The notes under the pieces were generated by a model that did not search any database, had not been told where the DNA came from, and was given only the letters and a program-made list of their open reading frames with translations. Below are positions 1 to 5,364 of a DNA stretch of 5,421 bases, piece by piece. The translations under genes and the position numbers were made by a program. Location: the NCBI GenBank assembly GCA_948482415.1, contig CAOMFZ010000134.1, positions 1 through 5,421 of the forward strand. The letters run 5' to 3'. Every line of letters starts with the position of its first letter. The first letter of the stretch is position 1. This DNA comes from an uncultured Mailhella sp. Lineage in GTDB: Bacteria > Desulfobacterota > Desulfovibrionia > Desulfovibrionales > Desulfovibrionaceae.

Positions 1-36
1 GCATATAAGATGTATTGCTATTTGGGCAAAAATTTA

Positions 37-66
37 TTGACGACACACTCTAGAGTGTAATATAAT
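37..66 (+). promoter_or_regulatory. Strong sigma-70-type promoter (P1) with palindromic operator in its spacer
   Basis: TTGACG at 37-42 and a perfect TATAAT at 61-66 are separated by 18 bp. Positions 45-58 in the spacer read ACACTCTAGAGTGT, a perfect 14-bp palindrome. A dyad inside a slightly long spacer is the arrangement used by MerR-family activators, but a TetR- or other dimeric repressor bound there would also block polymerase. The regulator is not in the window. The predicted transcript start near 73 leaves a leader of about 175 nt before the first gene and runs through the LysR-type operator block. Confidence 0.65.
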
Positions 67-90
67 TTAGGGGTGATTTTCAAACATTCT

Positions 91-139
91 TATCATACTT
101 TTTAAGCATTGTTATCTATTCAATAGAAGTATTTGCTAT
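91..139 (+). promoter_or_regulatory. LysR-type operator block, copy 1 (upstream of the exporter operon)
   Basis: This block aligns without gaps to 4103-4151, the region just upstream of the lysR gene, with 39 of 49 identical bases. The conserved segments are TATCATAC (91-98), TAAGCAT (103-109), TATTCAA (117-123) and AAGTATTTGCTAT (127-139). An AAG(C/T)AT element recurs 23 bp apart (104-109 and 127-132), about two helical turns. Relative to the predicted start near 168 the block covers about -77 to -29, the typical footprint of a LysR-type activator with a recognition site near -65 and an activation site next to the -35. Binding by the window's LysR protein is inferred. Confidence 0.7.
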
Positions 140-161
140 GCTTTATAAAGGAAAGTATAAA
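133..161 (+). promoter_or_regulatory. Predicted LysR-activated promoter (P2) of the exporter operon
   Basis: TTGCTA (133-138) and TATAAA (156-161) are separated by 17 bp. The -35 overlaps the downstream end of the operator block, as in activator-dependent promoters where LysR touches polymerase. The equivalent elements lie at 4145-4150 and 4168-4173 upstream of the second hydrolase, at the same offset. Positions 162-247 form the untranslated leader, in which I see only the ribosome binding site AGAGGA (235-240), 7 nt before the ATG. Confidence 0.55.
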
Positions 162-247
162 AATCGTAAGGTGAAAAAGATTTTGCCGTGTTAATTGGAA
201 AATACTGATATTCTATTGGGATAATAAGAAATAAAGAGGAAAGCATC

Positions 248-1426
248 ATGAAGTTTCAAAATGAACCAGCCCGCTGGGGAGCCGTATTTTCTTTATTCAT
301 GGGGGTAACAAGTCTTATTGCAGCGGAGTTTATTCCCATTAGTTTGCTGACACCCATGGCAAGGGAGTTAACTATAACAGAAGGCATGGCAGGACAAACT
401 GTCACTGCCGTTGGGATTTTTGCCGTGATAACAAGTCTTCTTCTTTTTCCGCTGACTAAAGGTATAAATCGGAGATATATTTTATTATTTTTTTCACTGC
501 TGCTTATTCTTTCCAATATACTTGTCGCAATGGCTGCCAGCTATCCTGTGCTGCTGATAGGACGAGGTATTTTGGGTATTTGTGTAGGCGGATTTTGGTC
601 CATGGCGTCAGCAGTAACGCTGCAGCTTGTGCCCACTAAAGATGTACCGCGAGCTCTGAGTATTGTATATGCAGGAGTATCAGTGGCTACTATTCTTTCT
701 TTGCCCCTTGCCAGTTATCTTGGTCAGCTCATTGGGTGGCGCAATGTCTTTTTTCTGGGAGCCGGTATGGGGGTTATAACCTTTGTTTGGCAGTTTATGA
801 CGCTGCCGTCTTTGCCGGCACAAAGTGCCAACAGTTTTAGAAATATGTTTGCATTGATGCGACAAAACTGGGTGCTGGCAGGAATAGGCGCAACTATTTT
901 CAGTTATGGAGGTTACCATATTTTCTTTACCTATCTTCGTCCCTATCTGGAACATGACCTTGCATTGTCAGCTGAAACACTTTCTGTTGTACTTTTGATA
1001 TTCGGCATTGCCAACTGTGCAGGCACATTCCTTGCCGGAGCTGTCCTTGGAAAATATTTTCGGCTGACTATGTATGCTATTCCGCTTGCCCTTATGGTGA
1101 CAGCTGTCATATTGTTTTGGAACAGTCACATTTCCTGCGGTGTGGTTTTAGCTGTTATTTGGGGATTTATTTTTGGCTTTATTCCTGTTGGCTGGTCTGC
1201 CTGGATTACACGGACGTTGGCGGACAAGGCAGAAATGGCAGGAGGATTGTCTGTAGCCGCTATACAGTTTTCTGTGGGGTTTGCGGCTTTCATGGGCGGT
1301 TTTACCTTTGACATGCTCGGCATGAACGGCATTTTTATTATTGCCGCAATCTTTATGCTTGCAGCTTTCTTTTTAACGAAGAATAGTTTTTCCCTGTATG
1401 CGGTAGTTACAGGACGACACGTTTAA
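248..1426 (+). CDS. nepI: NepI-like MFS efflux transporter (DHA1 family)
   Basis: Inner-membrane drug:H+ antiporter-type exporter of 392 residues with about 12 hydrophobic segments (roughly 11-33, 48-68, 77-96, 98-122, 135-157, 163-182, 208-230, 244-265, 272-292, 297-318, 332-356, 361-379). From memory it resembles E. coli NepI along its length: AEFIPISLLTPMA (26-38), the short TM2-TM3 loop with NRRY (74-77), LLIGRGILG (102-110), the GWRNVF turn (163-168), and PVGWSAWITR (313-322). NepI exports purine ribonucleosides such as inosine and is driven by proton exchange. That substrate should not be assumed here, and the symbol is a family-level label. The ATG follows AGAGGA by 7 nt and agrees with the family N-terminus. 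It is the first gene of a three-gene operon, so its cargo is probably linked to the downstream hydrolase and reductase. Confidence 0.88.
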   Translation: MKFQNEPARWGAVFSLFMGVTSLIAAEFIPISLLTPMARELTITEGMAGQTVTAVGIFAVITSLLLFPLTKGINRRYILLFFSLLLILSNILVAMAASYPVLLIGRGILGICVGGFWSMASAVTLQLVPTKDVPRALSIVYAGVSVATILSLPLASYLGQLIGWRNVFFLGAGMGVITFVWQFMTLPSLPAQSANSFRNMFALMRQNWVLAGIGATIFSYGGYHIFFTYLRPYLEHDLALSAETLSVVLLIFGIANCAGTFLAGAVLGKYFRLTMYAIPLALMVTAVILFWNSHISCGVVLAVIWGFIFGFIPVGWSAWITRTLADKAEMAGGLSVAAIQFSVGFAAFMGGFTFDMLGMNGIFIIAAIFMLAAFFLTKNSFSLYAVVTGRHV

Positions 1427-1448
1427 ATAAAAAGACAAGGAGTAGAAT

Positions 1449-2468
1449 ATGAATAAATATCAACGAATTATCATTACTATTATGGTTTGCTTTTCTGTTT
1501 TTACAGCAGAAGCACGGGAACTAAATTTTCCTGTACCGCAGACAGTCAGCCCTGAATGGCAAAAACTCATTGCTGCCCAGCCAGCACCCTATTGGAATAC
1601 GCATCCTGCCAATATTCAGGAATGGAAGGAGTGGATTAGTAATTTCAATGATGGAGCTGTGAAGGGCTTATTGGAATTGCGTAAGCAATTAGGAGTTACA
1701 GCCGTTCAAGGTGAAATGGGAGGTGTTCCTGTATGGATATTGACGCCAAAAGATTTACCTGAAGTCAATCGTGACCGTATTCTTTTGAATTTGCACGGGG
1801 GAGGTTATGTTTTGGGAGCAGGTGAAGCAGGTATGCAGGAAGCTGTTTTAATGGCCGGAATCGGCAAGTTCAAGGTTGTATATGCTGATTATCGCATGGC
1901 TCCTGATTTTCCTTATCCGGCTGCTGTTGATGATGCTATGGCTGTCTATCGGGAACTTCTCAAAACAACTCCGGCAGAAAAGATAGGTGTCTTTGGCACT
2001 TCTACCGGAGGCGGAATGACGTTAATTCTTGCACTTCGTGCCAAAACAGAAAACTTGCCTTTGCCGGCTGCTCTTGCGGCAGGAACTCCCTGGACTGATA
2101 TGAGTAAAACAGGAGATACCTATTTCACCAATGAAGGTGTGGATAATATTTTGGTCAGTTATGACGGCTGGGTCGGTGCTGCTGCACGGCTTTATGCCGG
2201 AAAGCACGATTTAAAAGACCCTATGCTTTCTCCTGTCTATGGTGATGTCAGCGGATTTCCACCTACAATACTTACGTCAGGCACAAGGGATCTTTTCCTC
2301 AGCAATACAGTGCGCATGCATTTGAAATTGCGGGAGGCAGGTGTTCCTGCTGATTTAATTGTGTTTGAAGGTATTTCTCATGCACATTATCATATGTCAC
2401 CAAACGCTCCGGAAACTAAATTTCATTTTAGTGAACTTGGACGTTTTTTTGGACGTAATCTCCAATAA
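1449..2468 (+). CDS. Exported alpha/beta hydrolase, HSL / esterase-lipase type
   Basis: A 339-residue hydrolase of the alpha/beta-hydrolase fold-3 (hormone-sensitive-lipase-like) group, which cleaves carboxyl esters. An N-terminal basic and hydrophobic segment (1-20) with a likely Sec cleavage after AEA (22) points to the periplasm. The HGGGY oxyanion-hole motif is at 116-120. The nucleophile elbow GTSTGG (183-188) places the catalytic serine at 185; most of the family has GDSAGG. PWTDMS follows at 214-219. The acid is probably Asp281 (GTRDLF) and the base His311 (ISHAHY). All three catalytic residues are therefore present, so it should be active. The natural substrate is unknown. It starts 22 bp after the exporter gene with AAGGAG (1437-1442) 6 nt before the ATG, so the two are co-transcribed. 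Cys14 is not in a lipobox, so a lipoprotein is unlikely. Confidence 0.88.
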   Translation: MNKYQRIIITIMVCFSVFTAEARELNFPVPQTVSPEWQKLIAAQPAPYWNTHPANIQEWKEWISNFNDGAVKGLLELRKQLGVTAVQGEMGGVPVWILTPKDLPEVNRDRILLNLHGGGYVLGAGEAGMQEAVLMAGIGKFKVVYADYRMAPDFPYPAAVDDAMAVYRELLKTTPAEKIGVFGTSTGGGMTLILALRAKTENLPLPAALAAGTPWTDMSKTGDTYFTNEGVDNILVSYDGWVGAAARLYAGKHDLKDPMLSPVYGDVSGFPPTILTSGTRDLFLSNTVRMHLKLREAGVPADLIVFEGISHAHYHMSPNAPETKFHFSELGRFFGRNLQ

Positions 2469-2499
2469 CATATTATTGTATACAGAAAGGAGTATTTGA

Positions 2500-3039
2500 A
2501 TGAAAAAGGTTTTGATTATTTCTACCAGTCCTCGCAAAGGCGGCAACTCTGAAATTTTGGCTGATGAATTTGCAGCAGGCGCTCGTGAAGCAGGACATAA
2601 TGTGGAAAAAATCTGTTTACATGACAAAACCATTAATTTTTGTAAAGGATGTTTGGCTTGTCAGAAAACGTTGCACTGCGTCATTCATGATGATGCAAAT
2701 GCCATAGTACAAAAAATGAAAGACGCTGATGTCCTTGTTTTTGCAACTCCCATTTATTATTATGAAATGTGCGGTCAGATGAAAACCATGCTGGATCGAG
2801 CCAATCCTTTGTTTCCGTCAGACTATGCTTTTCGGGATATTTATTTGCTGGCTTCTGCTGCGGACGATGAAGAAAGAGCAGCAGACGGCGCCGTAAATGG
2901 ACTTAAGGGCTGGATTGCATGTTTTGAAAAGGCACAATTAAAAGGTGTAATCAGAGGAGTAGGTGCAGCCAATCCCGGGGATATCCGCAAGAGGTCTTCC
3001 AGACTTGAAGAAGCTCGCACCATGGGAAAAAATGTCTAA
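2500..3039 (+). CDS. Flavodoxin-fold NAD(P)H-dependent FMN reductase / iron-sulfur flavoprotein-like
   Basis: A 179-residue cytoplasmic flavoprotein of the NADPH-dependent FMN reductase/flavodoxin_2 superfamily. The first strand and phosphate loop, KKVLIISTSPRKGGNS (2-17), bind FMN phosphate. The second flavin loop is ATPIYYYEMCGQMK (82-95), followed by the conserved DR (99-100). Cysteines 48, 51, 54 and 60 form CX2CX2CX5C, fitting the compact CX2CX2CX4-7C motif that binds a 4Fe-4S cluster in archaeal and bacterial iron-sulfur flavoproteins. Related proteins with similar cysteines are often annotated only as flavodoxin-family oxidoreductases, so cluster binding is inferred. It probably moves electrons from NAD(P)H or ferredoxin to a quinone, nitro compound or other acceptor. 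It is the last gene of the operon, 31 bp after the hydrolase, with AAAGGAG (2486-2492) 7 nt before the ATG. No signal peptide is present, unlike the hydrolase before it. Confidence 0.87.
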   Translation: MKKVLIISTSPRKGGNSEILADEFAAGAREAGHNVEKICLHDKTINFCKGCLACQKTLHCVIHDDANAIVQKMKDADVLVFATPIYYYEMCGQMKTMLDRANPLFPSDYAFRDIYLLASAADDEERAADGAVNGLKGWIACFEKAQLKGVIRGVGAANPGDIRKRSSRLEEARTMGKNV

Positions 3040-3122
3040 AAATGTTTCTTGCTGTGAGTTGATAAAATAAAAAGAAGAGTTCATTTACATTGTTTCAAAA
3101 GTTGGACAAGTGTGAGAGGCTT

Positions 3123-3170
3123 TATAAGGATTGAGTTCTGTATTGTACGGGATTCAATCCTTATATTTTT
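3123..3170 (+). terminator. Intrinsic terminator of the exporter-hydrolase-reductase operon
   Basis: A perfect 12-bp stem (3123-3134 with 3154-3165) is followed by a run of T at 3166-3170. The inner part (3135-3142 with 3146-3153) also pairs in the forward RNA, using three G-U wobbles, so the hairpin could be about 20 bp with a tiny loop. These wobbles become A-C mismatches in the opposite RNA, and no T-run follows on the minus strand, so it is built to stop the forward operon. The convergent lysR stop codon (3169-3171) overlaps the T-run. Confidence 0.88.
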
Positions 3171-4059
3171 ATTGACGTGCGGTTTGTATTTCTGTTTTCA
3201 AATATTCCAAAAATTTTTCTTCTGCTTTGGAGAAGGTTTGGAATTTTTTCCAGGCAAGGGTTAAACCCGCTTCAATTCTTGGATAAAGGGGCTTGAAACA
3301 AAGGGGACTGTCCTTTGTGGTATTGATGATTTTATCCAAGCACAAGGCAAAGCCAATTCCCTCTTGTACCATGAGTGACGCATTATAAAGCAAATTATAG
3401 GTGCCTATGATATTGAGTTCTTTTGCCAAGTCACCCATCCAGCCTGAAATTTCATTTTTGACCATTTCCTGGGCTGAACAAAGAAGCGGAATGTTCAATA
3501 AATCCTTTGCTTGTATATACTCAAGCTTGGCAAGAGGACTATCGCTTTGTATAAGCACTCCCCAAGTATCTTTGACAGGCAGGCGCATAAAATCGTATTT
3601 TGCAAGGTCGGCAGGCTCAACAAATAACCCGAAGCTCACCAAGCCATTGTCAATTTTTTCCATAACATCATGAGCATTGCCGCTGAAGAGGTGAAAATTA
3701 ACATGGGGATTTTGGATATGCAGTTTTTGAGCAACACGGGCAATGAGACGCATGGCATGGGTTTCGCCGCTGCCAATATAAATATCACCGTGCAGTTCTT
3801 CTTCGGAAGCATGAAAAGCACTTTCTGTTTTTTTCACTAAGGTAAGGATTTCTTTGGCACGTTTTTGGAAAAATATGCCTTCGTCCGTCAGAGAAATTTT
3901 CCGCTTTCCGCGAATAAAAAGCGTTTTGCCGAGTTCTTCTTCCAGTTCTATCATTTGGCGCGAAAGTGTAGGCTGAGTAATAAAAAGTACTTCGGCAGCT
4001 TTTGAAATATTTTTTTCTTCGGCAACAGCCAGAAAATAGCGGAGTGTGCGCAGTTCCAT
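3169..4059 (-). CDS. LysR-type transcriptional regulator
   Basis: A 296-residue regulator of normal family length. The N-terminal winged helix-turn-helix (about 1-60) shows the hallmark MELRTLRYFLAVAEEKNISK, then AAEVLFITQPTLSRQMIELE and the GKTLFIRG / SLTDEG wing. A linker helix (about 62-88) leads to the effector-binding domain (about 90-290), which begins GDIYIGSGET. Such proteins are tetramers that sense a small ligand and usually activate a divergent gene. Here the divergent gene is the exported hydrolase at 4295. A near-copy of the shared upstream region also precedes the exporter operon, so this protein probably controls both. The effector is unknown; Cys194, Cys240 and Cys254 lie in the sensor domain, but no OxyR-like pattern is evident. 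The ribosome site is weak (AAGTGAG about 8 nt upstream). I find no convincing -35/-10 for it; any promoter would overlap the operator and fit autoregulation. Confidence 0.93.
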   Translation of the reverse strand: MELRTLRYFLAVAEEKNISKAAEVLFITQPTLSRQMIELEEELGKTLFIRGKRKISLTDEGIFFQKRAKEILTLVKKTESAFHASEEELHGDIYIGSGETHAMRLIARVAQKLHIQNPHVNFHLFSGNAHDVMEKIDNGLVSFGLFVEPADLAKYDFMRLPVKDTWGVLIQSDSPLAKLEYIQAKDLLNIPLLCSAQEMVKNEISGWMGDLAKELNIIGTYNLLYNASLMVQEGIGFALCLDKIINTTKDSPLCFKPLYPRIEAGLTLAWKKFQTFSKAEEKFLEYLKTEIQTARQ

Positions 4060-4102
4060 AGTTTTAATCTCACTTTGGTATTGGATAATCTTTTTTATTT
4101 TT

Positions 4103-4151
4103 TATCATACAAAATAAGCATGGTAAAGTATTCAAAATAAGTATTTGCTAT
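4103..4151 (+). promoter_or_regulatory. LysR-type operator block, copy 2 (lysR-hydrolase divergent region)
   Basis: Gap-free partner of 91-139 (39 of 49 bases identical), located between the divergent lysR and hydrolase starts, the usual place for a LysR-type operator. It contains a clear direct repeat, CAAAATAAGCAT (4110-4121) and CAAAATAAGTAT (4133-4144), 11 of 12 identical and 23 bp apart. Conserved with copy 1 are TATCATAC (4103-4110), TAAGCAT (4115-4121), TATTCAA (4129-4135) and AAGTATTTGCTAT (4139-4151). Relative to the predicted hydrolase transcript start near 4180 it covers about -77 to -29. Confidence 0.75.
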
Positions 4152-4173
4152 TTTTAGAGGGCATAGATAAAAA
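4145..4173 (+). promoter_or_regulatory. Predicted LysR-activated promoter of the YcjY-like hydrolase
   Basis: TTGCTA (4145-4150) and TAAAAA (4168-4173) are separated by 17 bp and occupy the same positions relative to the operator as the P2 elements at 133-161. The -10 is poor, which fits dependence on an activator. GATAAA (4166-4171, 15-bp spacing) is an alternative -10. Transcription would start near 4180, giving a leader of about 115 nt. Confidence 0.5.
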
Positions 4174-4233
4174 ATAAGAAATGAAAATAAAAAATCATGA
4201 ACAGGGCAAGAGCGTATGGTTTTTATTTTCTCT

Positions 4234-4270
4234 ATTGCTTGCTTCATTTCGAAGAAGCAAGCAATTTTAT
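4234..4270 (+). terminator. Terminator-like hairpin in the hydrolase leader (candidate attenuator)
   Basis: ATTGCTTGCTTC (4234-4245) pairs perfectly with GAAGCAAGCAAT (4254-4265), a 12-bp stem closed by an 8-nt loop (ATTTCGAA), followed by TTTTAT (4265-4270). It lies inside the predicted 5' leader, 12 nt before the ribosome binding site, so it would stop transcripts before the gene unless bypassed. The T-run is short, so termination would be partial. A GCAAG at 4206-4210 could pair with CTTGC at 4238-4242 as a weak competing structure. It may instead only shape or stabilise the mRNA. Confidence 0.55.
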
Positions 4271-4282
4271 AGTTATTATGAC

Positions 4283-4289
4283 AAAGGAG
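4283..4289 (+). promoter_or_regulatory. Ribosome binding site fixing the hydrolase start at 4295
   Basis: AAAGGAG lies 5 nt before the ATG at 4295. The in-frame upstream ATG at 4181 has no such site, coincides with the predicted transcript start, and would place the signal peptide 38 residues inside the protein. Confidence 0.85.
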
Positions 4290-4294
4290 ACATT

Positions 4295-5335
4295 ATGTTT
4301 AAAAAAAGTTTTACCGCAATGTTGTTTAGTCTGTTGTTTGCCGTTCCGGCATATGCTGCGGACATTGCAATTCCTGAGGACGCCCAAAATTTTTATACCA
4401 GCGGCAAAGTCACCAAACAGGCAGTGACCTTTCTCAATCAATATAAAATGGAAATTGCAGGAAATTGTTATTTGCCAAAGAATATGGATAAAAACGTAAA
4501 ATATCCGGCAATTATTGTGGGACATCCCATGGGTGCGGTCAAGGAGCAAAGTGCCGATTTATATGCCACAAAAATGGCTGAATACGGATTTGTAACCTTA
4601 TCTGTTGATTTAGCATTTTGGGGTGGCAGTGCAGGCGAGCCCCGCAATGCGGTTTCTCCGGATATGTATGCTGAAACTTTCAGTGCGGCTGTGGATTATT
4701 TAGGCACGCAGGCTTATGTTGACAGGGAACGCATTGGTGTGATTGGCATTTGCGGCAGCGGTAGTTTTGCCATTAGTGCGGCTAAAATTGACCCACGCCT
4801 CAAAGCCATTGCCACGGTAAGCATGTATGATATGGGAGCTGCAAACCGCAATGGACTTCGTCATGGCTTGAGTCTGGAACAGCGCAAAGCCATTATAGCT
4901 GAAGCTGCAGAACAGCGCTATGTTGAATATACCGGCGGAAAAACAAAGTATACGAGCGGAACAGTCCATGAACTCAATGAAAATTCCACTCCTATTGAAC
5001 GGGAATTTTATGAATTTTACCGCACCCCCCGCGGGGAAGTAACGCCTAAAGGAGCAACCAAGGAAACAACCACACATCCAACCCTTTCCAGTAATGTGAA
5101 GTTTATGAACTTCTATCCTTTCAACGATATTGAAACAATTTCTCCTCGCCCTATGCTCTTTATTACCGGAGAAAATGCACATTCAAGAGAATTTAGTGAA
5201 GACGCTTATGCAAAAGCTGCAGAACCAAAGGAATTGCTGATTATTCCAAATGCAGGGCATGTGGATTTATATGACCGTACGAGCCTTATTCCTTTTGAAC
5301 ATCTTGCAAAGTTCTTTACGCAAAATCTCAACTAG
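4295..5335 (+). CDS. Exported alpha/beta hydrolase, YcjY / dienelactone-hydrolase-like
   Basis: A 346-residue hydrolase starting at the ATG behind AAAGGAG. Residues 1-21 are a classic Sec signal peptide (FKK basic end, hydrophobic core, AYA cleavage site), so the mature enzyme is periplasmic. HPMG (77-80) is the likely oxyanion-hole region. The nucleophile elbow reads GICGSG (151-156), which lines up with GYCLGG of dienelactone hydrolase and suggests Cys153, rather than a serine, as nucleophile; Ser155 is an alternative. AIATVSMYDM (171-180) recalls E. coli YcjY-type proteins (COG1073-like). The histidine is His322 (NAGHVDLYD). In the GENAHS segment (292-297) there is no aspartate at the usual acid position, so Glu293 may serve. 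The reaction is probably ester, thioester or lactone hydrolysis; the substrate is unknown. It is divergent from lysR with the operator between them, and is probably the regulator's primary target. A further gene starts 29 bp downstream. Confidence 0.87.
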   Translation: MFKKSFTAMLFSLLFAVPAYAADIAIPEDAQNFYTSGKVTKQAVTFLNQYKMEIAGNCYLPKNMDKNVKYPAIIVGHPMGAVKEQSADLYATKMAEYGFVTLSVDLAFWGGSAGEPRNAVSPDMYAETFSAAVDYLGTQAYVDRERIGVIGICGSGSFAISAAKIDPRLKAIATVSMYDMGAANRNGLRHGLSLEQRKAIIAEAAEQRYVEYTGGKTKYTSGTVHELNENSTPIEREFYEFYRTPRGEVTPKGATKETTTHPTLSSNVKFMNFYPFNDIETISPRPMLFITGENAHSREFSEDAYAKAAEPKELLIIPNAGHVDLYDRTSLIPFEHLAKFFTQNLN

Positions 5336-5364
5336 AGTATTTCCTCTTAATATTAGGAGTTTTT

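Noticed and set aside
1449..1514. Lipoprotein signal in the HSL-type hydrolase because of Cys14
   Set aside because: The residues before Cys14 (TIMV) do not form a lipobox, and a normal signal-peptidase I site follows at AEA, residues 20-22.
2397..2633. Antisense open frame across the hydrolase-reductase junction
   Set aside because: It covers conserved coding sequence and a convincing ribosome site on the other strand, and its translation shows no family features.
4060..4140. Defined promoter for lysR on the minus strand
   Set aside because: TTGAAT with TATGAT would need a 20-bp spacer, and other pairs match poorly, so no specific promoter is claimed.
4110..4144. CRISPR-like or transposon-end direct repeat
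   Set aside because: Only two 12-bp units 23 bp apart, located in a divergent promoter; they fit regulator half-sites, and no cas, transposase or target duplication is present.
4181..4294. N-terminal extension of the second hydrolase from the ATG at 4181
   Set aside because: There is no ribosome site at 4181, it sits at the predicted transcript start, it would be translated through a 12-bp hairpin, and a textbook signal peptide with AAAGGAG begins at 4295.
4197..4427. Small forward ORF starting in the hydrolase leader, a possible leader peptide
   Set aside because: No ribosome binding site is visible, it overlaps the hydrolase out of frame for 44 codons, and it has no run of repeated codons typical of attenuation leader peptides.
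4700..5182. 160-codon antisense open frame within the second hydrolase
   Set aside because: It lies wholly opposite a well-supported gene, is rich in Cys, Phe and His with no recognisable domain, and has no ribosome site or promoter.
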